Shown here piece after piece: positions 1 to 5,275 of a DNA stretch of 6,576 nucleotides. The notes below the pieces were generated by a model. The model was given only the letters and a program-made list of their open reading frames with translations, was not told the DNA's origin and did no database searches. Within the stretch, counting starts at the first letter, position 1. Every line of letters starts with the position of its first letter. The position numbers and the translations under genes are program-made. The stretch is from contig JANXMO010000331.1 of NCBI GenBank assembly GCA_025354615.1, positions 1 to 6,576 of the forward strand, in the 5' to 3' direction. This DNA is from Burkholderiales bacterium. GTDB lineage: Bacteria > Pseudomonadota > Gammaproteobacteria > Burkholderiales > Burkholderiaceae_C.

Positions 1-669
1 GCGACCGACCCGGCACTGGCCGCGCGCTATACGGTGGACGAGTGGGCGGGCAATGCGGCTTGCAAAGCGGCGCTGCAGGCCGAGTTCGGTCTGGCCGCCG
101 AGGCGGGCGAGCCGTTGTTTGGCGTCGTCAGCCGGCTGACGGCGCAAAAGGGCCTGGACCTCGTATTGGGCGCTTTGCCCGGTTTGCTGCAACGCAACGG
201 CCAGTTTGTCCTGCAGGGCAGCGGCGAGCCGGCGCTCGAAGCCGCGTTTCAGCAAGCCGCAGCGGCTCACCCGGGCCGGGTGGCCGTGCGCATCGGCTAC
301 GACGAAAGCTGTGCGCACCGATTGATTGCCGGCAGCGACGCCATTTTGGTGCCGTCCCGCTTCGAACCGTGCGGCCTGACGCAGCTCTACGCGCTGCGCT
401 ACGGCACCGTGCCGGTGGTGCGCCGTGTCGGCGGACTGGCGGACACGGTGGTTGATGCCATCGAGCCCGCCGCCACCGGTTTCAGCTTTGACGCGGCCAC
501 AGCTGTGGCGCTGGAGGCGGCGCTGGCCCGCGCCATCGCTGCCTATCGCCAGCCGGCGCAGTGGCAGGCCTTGGTGCGGCGCGGCATGGCGCAAGACTTT
601 TCATGGCCAGAGGCGGCGGCCAAGTACCTGGCGCTCTACCAAAGCCTGCTGTCGCCGGTATTGCTTTGA
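1..669 (+). CDS. glgA: Glycogen synthase (ADP-glucose type), C-terminal part, 5' end outside window
   Basis: GlgA transfers glucose from ADP-glucose to the non-reducing end of a growing alpha-1,4-glucan in the cytosol (GT5 family). The window holds the last 222 residues, mainly the C-terminal Rossmann domain that binds ADP-glucose. Visible landmarks are the [10 protein letters not shown] segment at the left edge, [13 protein letters not shown] (from base 127), with the nucleotide-sugar-binding Lys, and [19 protein letters not shown] (from base 352), whose Glu at 364-366 begins the E-x7-E signature of this glycosyltransferase class. [11 protein letters not shown] and the terminal [15 protein letters not shown] block also match the family. 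The open frame runs from base 1 to TGA at 667-669 without interruption, and the end position looks normal for GlgA. No other glycogen gene is present, so operon context cannot be judged. No clear terminator follows. Identification is strong; the start lies outside the window. Confidence 0.96.
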   Translation, partial: ATDPALAARYTVDEWAGNAACKAALQAEFGLAAEAGEPLFGVVSRLTAQKGLDLVLGALPGLLQRNGQFVLQGSGEPALEAAFQQAAAAHPGRVAVRIGYDESCAHRLIAGSDAILVPSRFEPCGLTQLYALRYGTVPVVRRVGGLADTVVDAIEPAATGFSFDAATAVALEAALARAIAAYRQPAQWQALVRRGMAQDFSWPEAAAKYLALYQSLLSPVLL

Positions 670-688
670 ATCCTTTGAACGCTTGCCT

Positions 689-715
689 TCAGCCTGGGCC
701 CGTGATGGCCGATAT
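689..715 (+). promoter_or_regulatory. Possible sigma-28 (FliA-type) promoter, weak -35
   Basis: GCCGATAT at 708-715 matches 7 of 8 positions of the known FliA -10 consensus GCCGATAA. At the standard 11-base spacing the -35 octamer is TCAGCCTG (689-696), which matches TAAAGTTT at only 3 of 8 positions, so the -35 is poor. Transcription would start around 720-725. That is about 30 bases before the small ORF at 754 and about 310 bases before the GGDEF gene at 1033. The call rests on the -10 and on a second copy of the same octamer upstream of the HD-GYP-like gene. It could be chance. Confidence 0.2.
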
Positions 716-988
716 CCCGGTGTCGACCCTCCCACGCACTGGTCAGGTAATGCATGAAAAAGCTCGCAATCTGGCGCCGCCGCGCCCGCACCGCAGAGGC
801 TGTTGATGGACTTGCCTGCGAAGCGCCGACACAGCCGCCTGATGAATCGTTTGACGACACTTCGTCCCCATCCCGGCGCACCCGCAATACCACTGGCAAC
901 TGTGACCATGGCAAGGATGCGCAGGACACGGTGCCAGCGGCGTTCTATCGCAACCCGGGTTGAGGCACACCTGAGCCAGCCGAGGCGT

Positions 989-1010
989 TCCGGCCGATCC
1001 ATGTCCGGCC
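989..1010 (+). repeat. Short direct repeat (TCCGGCC x2) upstream of the GGDEF gene
   Basis: TCCGGCC occurs at 989-995 and again at 1004-1010, 15 bases start to start. The inner bases GGCCG and CGGCC also form a 5-base inverted repeat. The pair ends 7 bases before the Shine-Dalgarno sequence of the GGDEF gene. It could be a small operator, but in DNA this GC-rich such repeats arise easily, and no known binding-site consensus is recognised. Confidence 0.3.
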
Positions 1011-1017
1011 CGTTTAA

Positions 1018-1022
1018 AAGGA
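1018..1022 (+). promoter_or_regulatory. Ribosome binding site of the GGDEF gene
   Basis: AAGGA at 1018-1022, inside an A-rich patch (TTTAAAAGGA), lies 10 bases before ATG 1033. It supports that start codon; no better in-frame start is seen upstream. Confidence 0.7.
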
Positions 1023-1032
1023 CGGTCACGGC

Positions 1033-2640
1033 ATGACAACGCAACAAGTGGCCAGCGCCTGCCATGAAGCGCTCGAAAAAGCGAGCCAGCTGCTGGAAGC
1101 GGGCGAAGTGGAGCCGGCGCGCAGCCTGGCGTCATCGGTTTTGAAAGCTGCCGAGGACGGGGGCGACCGCGGGCTGCAGGCCCATGCCCTGCTGGCGCTG
1201 GCGCAGTTCGACCGCGTGCTGGGCCGCTTTCGCCGCGGCATCGACACCGCACAACGGGCCGTTGCCCTGTTTCAACTCGAAGGCGGGATTGCCGGCGAGG
1301 CACAGGCGCTGTCGCTGCTGGCGCACACGTACAGCATCCTCGGGCGCGACGCTGAAGCGGTGGAAGCCGCGTTGCTGAGCGTGCGGCTGGGCGAATTGCT
1401 GCCGCCCGGGCCGCAGCAAGTCAATTTTTACAATTACCTGGGTGTGGCCTATCTGTGGAGCAAAGCCTTCAGCAGTGCGGAAGTGGCGCTGCGCGAGTCG
1501 GAACGGCTGGCGCTGCTGCACGCGCCGCAGTGCGACGTGCTGCTGCCCCGCGCCAATCTGGCCTGGCTGGAGGTGATGCGCCTGTTCAAGGAGCGCTACT
1601 TCAACAGTGAGCTGCCCGCGACCGACGTGCTGCGCCAGCGGCTGGTGCAATGCAAGGCGCTGATCGGCGACGGCGCGCCGTTTCCCTTGCTGCCGGGCGT
1701 GCGTGCGGTGCTGCAGCGCTTTGCCCGTTTCGCGCAGGCCCTGTGCGCCTGTTGGGAAGGCGACCTCGACCAGGCCGAAGCGCATTGGCAGGCGGCGCAA
1801 CACCTCAGTCAGCGCGCGCATTACGCGCAGATCGCCAACGTCATCAGCCACTGGGTGCGCGCCGAGCTGAGCTGGGCGCAGCGCAACTTTGCCGCCGCCG
1901 AGCGCGAGGCGCTGGTCCTGATCACCCTGGCCGGCCAGGCGGAATTCGAACAAATGGTCTATGTGGGCCACGTGTTGATGGTGCAGATCCACCAATCCCA
2001 AGGCCGCTACGTGCTGGCGCTGGAACAGGAAAGAACCTTGCGCCGCCGTGAGCTGCGCATACGCGCCGGCATTCTCGACAGCCGCCAAGGCGTGGTGCAG
2101 ACCCAGCTGGACATGCGCAGCAGCGCGCAGCATCTGCGCCTGCTGGTGCAGCATTCACAGGAACTCGAGCGGCTGTCTTTCGAAGACAGCCTGACGGCGA
2201 TTGCCAACCGCCGCCGCTTCGATGGGCAACTGGCGTCGGCGCTGAAAGACCGTGTTGAAACGGAGCAGCCGCTGTGCGTGGCGGTGATCGACCTGAACGG
2301 CTTCAAGCGCGTGAACGACACCTACTCACACGCCGCGGGCGACCACGTGTTGAAGACCGTTGCCCAGGCGATCAAAACCTGCGTGCGTGACAGCGACCTG
2401 CCGGCCCGTTTCGGCGGCGATGAATTCGTGGTGCTGTTCCCCCGCACCGTGCTGGAGGTGGCGCAACAAGCCTGCGAACGCATTGCAGCCGTGGTGCGAG
2501 CGCTGCACTGGGACAGTGTGGATGCCGCACTGCGCATCAGCGTCAGCATCGGTGTGGCGCAAGCCGTGGCCGACGACACGCCGGCAAGCCTGTTGCGACG
2601 CAGCGATCTGGCCATGTTCCAGGCCAAGCCGGTGCCTTGA
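1033..2640 (+). CDS. Diguanylate cyclase: TPR-like helical N-terminus plus GGDEF domain
   Basis: This 535-residue protein should condense two GTP into cyclic-di-GMP. Residues about 10-340 are Ala/Leu-rich helices with TPR-like pairing, a probable protein-interaction or sensory region. Residues about 328-382 look like a charged helical or coiled-coil linker. The GGDEF domain starts at the usual linker motif EDSLTAIANRRRF (384-396). Asp420 in IDLNGFKRVND is the expected metal ligand, Asn428 and Asp437 (in SHAAGDHVL) the expected guanine contacts, and GGDEF itself is at 461-465. RDSD at 452-455, five residues before GGDEF, is a complete RxxD inhibitory I-site, so product feedback is likely. No signal peptide or membrane segment is seen, so it should be cytosolic. 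It ends at AKPVP, a few residues after the usual ALYxAK helix, lacking the common GRN tail. It converges with an HD-GYP-like gene 16 bases away. The cyclase call is strong; the input signal is unknown. Confidence 0.93.
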   Translation: MTTQQVASACHEALEKASQLLEAGEVEPARSLASSVLKAAEDGGDRGLQAHALLALAQFDRVLGRFRRGIDTAQRAVALFQLEGGIAGEAQALSLLAHTYSILGRDAEAVEAALLSVRLGELLPPGPQQVNFYNYLGVAYLWSKAFSSAEVALRESERLALLHAPQCDVLLPRANLAWLEVMRLFKERYFNSELPATDVLRQRLVQCKALIGDGAPFPLLPGVRAVLQRFARFAQALCACWEGDLDQAEAHWQAAQHLSQRAHYAQIANVISHWVRAELSWAQRNFAAAEREALVLITLAGQAEFEQMVYVGHVLMVQIHQSQGRYVLALEQERTLRRRELRIRAGILDSRQGVVQTQLDMRSSAQHLRLLVQHSQELERLSFEDSLTAIANRRRFDGQLASALKDRVETEQPLCVAVIDLNGFKRVNDTYSHAAGDHVLKTVAQAIKTCVRDSDLPARFGGDEFVVLFPRTVLEVAQQACERIAAVVRALHWDSVDAALRISVSIGVAQAVADDTPASLLRRSDLAMFQAKPVP

Positions 2641-2657
2641 CAGACACCCGGGCTTTT
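2626..2657 (+). terminator. Imperfect hairpin with short T-run after the GGDEF gene
   Basis: AAGCCGGTG (2626-2634) can pair with CACCCGGGCTT (2645-2655) as nine base pairs with two single-base bulges (C2649, G2652), around a 10-base loop that contains the stop codon. TTTT at 2654-2657 follows on the + strand. This resembles a weak intrinsic terminator for the GGDEF gene. It overlaps the last codons of both convergent genes. On the - strand no T-run follows the stem, so it would not serve the HD-GYP-like gene well. Confidence 0.35.
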
Positions 2658-3787
2658 CAGGCCACCACCAGCTCGGCCGGGTTACGGACCGGCATCGGCA
2701 GGCGCGCCTTGGTGTCGTTCAACACCGCAACGATGGCATAGCCCGGCTCGGCGGTGTTGCGTTGAAGCGGAGTGGCCGGCAGTTGGCCTTGCGGGTCTTG
2801 CAATACGGCGACGCAGGGTGTGTGCGCATTCGCGCCACGCCGTATCACGATGCCGCTTTCGCCAGAAGCCAGCCGGACGCTGCAGCCGGGCGGGTAGAGG
2901 CCAAAGGTCTTGATCAAGGCCGCCGCCGCCGGGTCGCCCGGGTGTGCTTTGAACAGATCCCGCGCCGCCGTATCAGCCGGCAGTGCGCCCCGGTTTTGTC
3001 GCGGGCTGAGCTTGGCGGTGTAGACGTCACAGCGGTGCAGCAGCGCGGCCAGCCGCGTCGGCTCGGAGAGCTGTGCCGGGTAGCCGCTGCCATCGGCGGT
3101 TTCATGGTGCTGGGCGATCGCCGTCAACCACTGCACATCCCGCACGCCGCCGGCTTGCAGCATGTCGACGCTGCGTTCGGGGTGGCTGCGGATCAGTTCC
3201 CGCTGCGCGGGGCTCAGCGCCTGCGTCTGGCACGCCAACTCGCCCTGCAGTTCGAGCATCGAAATGTTCATTGTCAACGCCGCCTTGACCGCACGCTGCG
3301 CATCGGCGGCCGACCAGTCGAGCTGCCGCGCCGCCAGCAAGGCAGCGATCGAACAATGGATGGCATGGTTGACGCCATATTGCGTGTGGCGGTTGCCATG
3401 CTGGCGCAGCACCTGGAACACGGCCAGGTCAGGGTCGCGTGCAACCAGCGCCATCAGCGGCTGGGCGACTTCGCTGATCGCCGCGTCGACCGCCTCGGGC
3501 GGCAAGTTGCTCAAGGTTTGCCGGGCGCGCTCCATCGACTGTTCCCACAGCGCCGGCAGTTCACCCGCGGGCGCGTCGGCAATCGCCGGGCCGGGCACTT
3601 TCTTCACCGTCAGCTCGCCCGCGTCGACCCACATGCCGCGCTCGAACAGTGCTTGCAGTTTCAATGCGCTGTCGATCACCTGGCCCTGCGCCAGCAGCAG
3701 CGTGCCGTCGCCATGGCGCACGCCAAAGCCCAGCGGCTGACCGACCTGCACCTGGTGCCGAACCGACTCGAGTTGGATGAGTTGCAT
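2657..3787 (-). CDS. HD-GYP-family protein with degenerate HD motif
   Basis: This 376-residue protein belongs to the HD-GYP family, whose active members hydrolyse cyclic-di-GMP. Residues 1-60 form a beta-rich N-terminal part (VGQPLGFGVRHGDGTLLLAQGQVI). The HD-GYP core is at about 135-285. His141, His202 (SHPERS), His227-His228-Glu229, Asp232-GSGYP (232-237) and Asp254 (RCDVYTAKLS) are all present at family-like spacings. At the position of the HD dyad the sequence reads TMNISML, with Met173-Asn174 (bases 3266-3271), and the usual following Gly-Lys is lost too. The remaining 75 or so residues are a C-terminal extension (GLYPPGCSVRLASGE onward). A metal-dependent phosphodiesterase should be impaired by this, so the protein may bind or regulate instead; that is inference. 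I chose ATG 3787 because GAGGAAG lies just upstream. The longer frame from 3877 adds 30 residues unlike the family. No signal peptide or membrane segment is seen. It faces the GGDEF gene. Confidence 0.85.
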   Translation of the reverse strand: MQLIQLESVRHQVQVGQPLGFGVRHGDGTLLLAQGQVIDSALKLQALFERGMWVDAGELTVKKVPGPAIADAPAGELPALWEQSMERARQTLSNLPPEAVDAAISEVAQPLMALVARDPDLAVFQVLRQHGNRHTQYGVNHAIHCSIAALLAARQLDWSAADAQRAVKAALTMNISMLELQGELACQTQALSPAQRELIRSHPERSVDMLQAGGVRDVQWLTAIAQHHETADGSGYPAQLSEPTRLAALLHRCDVYTAKLSPRQNRGALPADTAARDLFKAHPGDPAAAALIKTFGLYPPGCSVRLASGESGIVIRRGANAHTPCVAVLQDPQGQLPATPLQRNTAEPGYAIVAVLNDTKARLPMPVRNPAELVVA

Positions 3788-3828
3788 AACTTCCTCGCAA
3801 CAAAAATTAAAGACAAAGGCTGTTGCAA
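3781..3828 (-). promoter_or_regulatory. Leader of the HD-GYP-like gene: Shine-Dalgarno and two alternative hairpins
   Basis: On the - strand mRNA the Shine-Dalgarno GAGGAAG (3796 down to 3790) lies 2 bases before AUG 3787. The segment UGUUGCGA (3802-3795) can pair upstream with UUGCAACA (3828-3821) as eight pairs, one of them G.U. Alternatively GUUGCG (3801-3796) can pair downstream with UGCAAC (3786-3781), which would trap two bases of the start codon and put the Shine-Dalgarno in a 9-base loop. The two pairings exclude each other. The ribosome site is well supported; a regulatory role for the hairpins is only a suggestion, as the stems are short and A/U-rich. Confidence 0.45.
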
Positions 3829-3831
3829 TAC

Positions 3832-3859
3832 ATATCGGCAGTTGGTGGTGCCAGCTTGA
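3832..3859 (-). promoter_or_regulatory. Candidate sigma-28 (FliA-type) promoter of the HD-GYP-like gene
   Basis: Read on the - strand, GCCGATAT (3839 down to 3832) matches 7 of 8 positions of the FliA -10 consensus GCCGATAA. TCAAGCTG (3859-3852) matches TAAAGTTT at 5 of 8 positions, with a 12-base spacer against the usual 11. Transcription would begin near 3825, giving a leader of about 40 bases. No good sigma-70 pair is visible on this strand: TTTAAT at 3813-3808 resembles a -10 but has no -35. Control by the flagellar sigma factor would suit a protein linked to cyclic-di-GMP but is unproven. Confidence 0.3.
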
Positions 3860-3914
3860 CAAACTCGCTTTTTGCATTGACCCGCGACCTGGCCTTTTGT
3901 TCAGTCAAGGCATG

Positions 3915-4763
3915 ATGTTGCCCATGTCATGGATCGACACCCACTGCCACCTCGACGCGGCCGAGTTCGCAGCCGACGCGGGCGCCGTGGTGGCGCGCGC
4001 GCGGGCCGCCGGCGTGTCGCAAGTCGTTCTGCCGGCGGTGGCGGTCCAGAACTTTGCTGCCGTTCGTGCGCTTGCCGAGCAGCATGGCCTGGCCTATGCG
4101 CTGGGCATTCACCCGCTGTGCGCCGCCACCGCAGGCGAGCGCGACCTGCAGGCGCTCGATGCGGCCTTGACGGCCCACGCCGCCGACCCACGGCTGGTAG
4201 CGGTCGGCGAGATCGGCCTCGACCACTTCGTGCCCGGCCTTGACCGCGCGCACCAGGCGCGCTTGTGTGCCGCCCAGCTGGCGCTGGCGCAGGCGCATCG
4301 TCTGCCGGTCATCCTGCACGTGCGGCGCTCGGTCGACAGCATGCTCAAGCTGCTGCGGCAGGGTGGGTCCAGCCACGGCGGCATTGCCCACGCCTTCAAC
4401 GGCAGCCTGCAGCAGGCGCAGGTTTTCATCACGCTGGGCTTCAAGCTTGGGTTTGGCGGCGCGATGACGTTCGACCGCGCGCTGAAGTTGCGCCGCCTCG
4501 CCGCCCAACTGCCTGCCGATGCCTTGGTCCTGGAAACCGATGCGCCCGACATCGCGCCGCAATGGCTGTACCGCACAGCGGCCGAACGCGCTGCAGGCGC
4601 CTTGATGCGCAATGAGCCGGGCGAATTGCCGCGCATCGGGCAAACGCTGGCCGGCTTGCGCGGCCTGCCGCTGCCCGCAGTAGCCGCGTTGACCACAGCC
4701 AATGCTCATGCGGCCTTGCCGCGGCTGGCAACGCTTGCCATAGCGCAAGGCTGCACGGCATGA
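3915..4763 (+). CDS. TatD-family metal-dependent hydrolase (YjjV-like)
   Basis: This 282-residue TIM-barrel hydrolase belongs to the TatD family. Characterised members are metal-dependent DNases, often 3'-5' exonucleases linked to DNA repair, acting in the cytosol. Expected ligands are all visible: DTHCHLD near the start (His10, His12), Glu99 in VAVGEIGLDHF, His135 in VILHVRRS, His159 in GIAHAFNGS and Asp209 in LETDAPD. The QWLYR segment after ETDAPD and the overall length resemble the YjjV branch more than TatD proper. AAGG at 3907-3910 is closest to two ATGs at 3912 and 3915; I chose 3915 (spacing 4). ATG 3924 would give the shorter N-terminus MSWIDTHCHLD typical of relatives and cannot be excluded. 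Its stop overlaps the start of the next gene by 4 bases, so it probably heads a co-transcribed chain. A perfect TTGACA at 3856-3861 lies upstream but has no convincing -10. Confidence 0.92.
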   Translation: MLPMSWIDTHCHLDAAEFAADAGAVVARARAAGVSQVVLPAVAVQNFAAVRALAEQHGLAYALGIHPLCAATAGERDLQALDAALTAHAADPRLVAVGEIGLDHFVPGLDRAHQARLCAAQLALAQAHRLPVILHVRRSVDSMLKLLRQGGSSHGGIAHAFNGSLQQAQVFITLGFKLGFGGAMTFDRALKLRRLAAQLPADALVLETDAPDIAPQWLYRTAAERAAGALMRNEPGELPRIGQTLAGLRGLPLPAVAALTTANAHAALPRLATLAIAQGCTA

Positions 4764-5275
4764 ACGAGACGCCTGCCTTGCCGCCGCGGCTGACCGGCCT
4801 GCCGCCGGTCATCGACGAGCGCACGCGGCTGGTCGTGCTGGGCAGTTTTCCCGGCGTGGCGTCATTGGTGGCGCAGCAGTATTACGGCCACCCGCGCAAC
4901 CACTTCTGGCCGATTCTGTCGGCGTTGTGGGCGGTTGATATGGTGGCGCTACCTTATGCCGCGCGGCTCGAGGCGTTGCTGGCGCACCGCGTCGGCCTGT
5001 GGGATGTCTACGCCAGTTGCCGTCGCAGCGGCAGCCTGGACAGCGCGATTCGCGAGGCCGGCCTCAACCCGCTGCATCTGCTGCGTGAGCGCGCGCCGCA
5101 GCTGCTAGCGATCGCGCACAACGGCGGCGAATCGGCGTGCGCCATGCCGCAAACGCTGCAGCTCGGCGTGGCGGTGGCGCGCCTGCCGTCGACCAGCCCG
5201 GCCAACGCCAGCTGGCGCTTCGAGCGCAAGTGCGACGCCTGGCGGGCGTTTTTCAGCGAGCACGGCGTTGCATGA
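4760..5275 (+). CDS. Uracil-DNA-glycosylase-superfamily protein, probable DNA-deoxyinosine glycosylase
   Basis: This 171-residue protein matches the small UDG-superfamily group known as hypoxanthine/deoxyinosine DNA glycosylases, which remove deaminated bases from DNA to start base-excision repair. Visible motifs are VVLGSFPG (25-32), the start of the first conserved loop, then QYYGHPRNHFWPIL (from about 40), the most diagnostic block of this group, GLWDVYASCRRSGSLD, HNGGESA (120-126), which corresponds to the FNG-type strand end, and LPSTSPANASW (142-152), the DNA-intercalation-loop region. Length is normal for the family. ATG 4760 is preceded by AAGG at 4747-4750 (spacing 9) and overlaps the tatD-like stop as ATGA. 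The next gene starts with the same kind of overlap. Substrate choice (hypoxanthine versus uracil) cannot be settled from the sequence. An 8-base perfect inverted repeat lies inside codons 11-18. Confidence 0.88.
   Translation: MNETPALPPRLTGLPPVIDERTRLVVLGSFPGVASLVAQQYYGHPRNHFWPILSALWAVDMVALPYAARLEALLAHRVGLWDVYASCRRSGSLDSAIREAGLNPLHLLRERAPQLLAIAHNGGESACAMPQTLQLGVAVARLPSTSPANASWRFERKCDAWRAFFSEHGVA
4791..4811. repeat. Perfect 8-base inverted repeat inside the glycosylase gene
   Basis: TGACCGGC (4791-4798) and GCCGGTCA (4804-4811) are exact reverse complements around a CTGCC loop, about 30 bases after the start codon. In mRNA this would be a stable GC hairpin early in the coding region. No T-run follows, so it is not an intrinsic terminator. 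It may be a by-product of the Thr-Gly-Leu-Pro-Pro-Val codons. Confidence 0.6.

Larger units (their letters stand above)
670..1032. other. Intergenic region between glgA and the GGDEF gene; no convincing gene
   Basis: This gap of 363 bases has no ORF with a recognisable product. Two overlapping small frames are open. One runs 754-963 (69 codons, starting MKKLAIWRRR). The other runs from ATG 806 to TGA 1036 (76 codons, very Arg-rich); it has an AGAGG at 795-799 and its stop overlaps the next start as ATGA. Neither shows the strong third-position G/C bias of the neighbouring genes, and they use codons that are rare here (AGG, CGA, ATA, ACA), so both are probably chance or decayed frames. The region also holds a GCCGATAT element at 708-715 and a 7-base direct repeat at 989-1010. 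I see no stable hairpin followed by a T-run, so no glgA terminator can be called. Confidence 0.7.

Noticed and set aside
1132..2154. - strand open frame of 340 codons opposite the GGDEF gene
   Set aside because: It is antisense to a well-supported coding region, is His/Gln-rich in composition and has no motif or credible ribosome site.
3838..3856. Sigma-54-like TGGCAC...TGCC on the - strand
   Set aside because: The GG and GC elements are 11 bases apart instead of the strict 10, and the -12 part is TGCC rather than TTGC.
2360..3859. Long + strand open frame of 499 codons opposite the HD-GYP-like gene
   Set aside because: It overlaps the end of the GGDEF gene in another frame and is antisense to a clear HD-GYP-family protein. 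Its translation is Arg/Pro/Cys-rich with no recognisable domain, as expected for a shadow frame in GC-rich DNA.
3788..3877. 30-residue N-terminal extension of the HD-GYP-like protein from 3877
   Set aside because: ATG 3787 has a good GAGGAAG, and the protein from there begins like the family. The extension covers the leader and the candidate promoter and is Cys/Phe-rich, unlike the rest.
3856..3884. Perfect TTGACA as a sigma-70 promoter for the TatD-like gene
   Set aside because: At 16-18 base spacing the downstream sequence is GC-rich (TGACCC/GACCCG) and shows no -10 resemblance, so I did not call a promoter.
3927..4748. - strand open frame of 273 codons opposite the TatD-like gene
   Set aside because: The + strand encodes all TatD ligands in order; the antisense frame has no domain and is explained by codon bias.
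5137..5271. Longer N-terminus for the SpeE-like protein
   Set aside because: The extension lies inside the glycosylase gene and resembles nothing, while ATG 5272 gives the same ATGA overlap seen at the other junctions.
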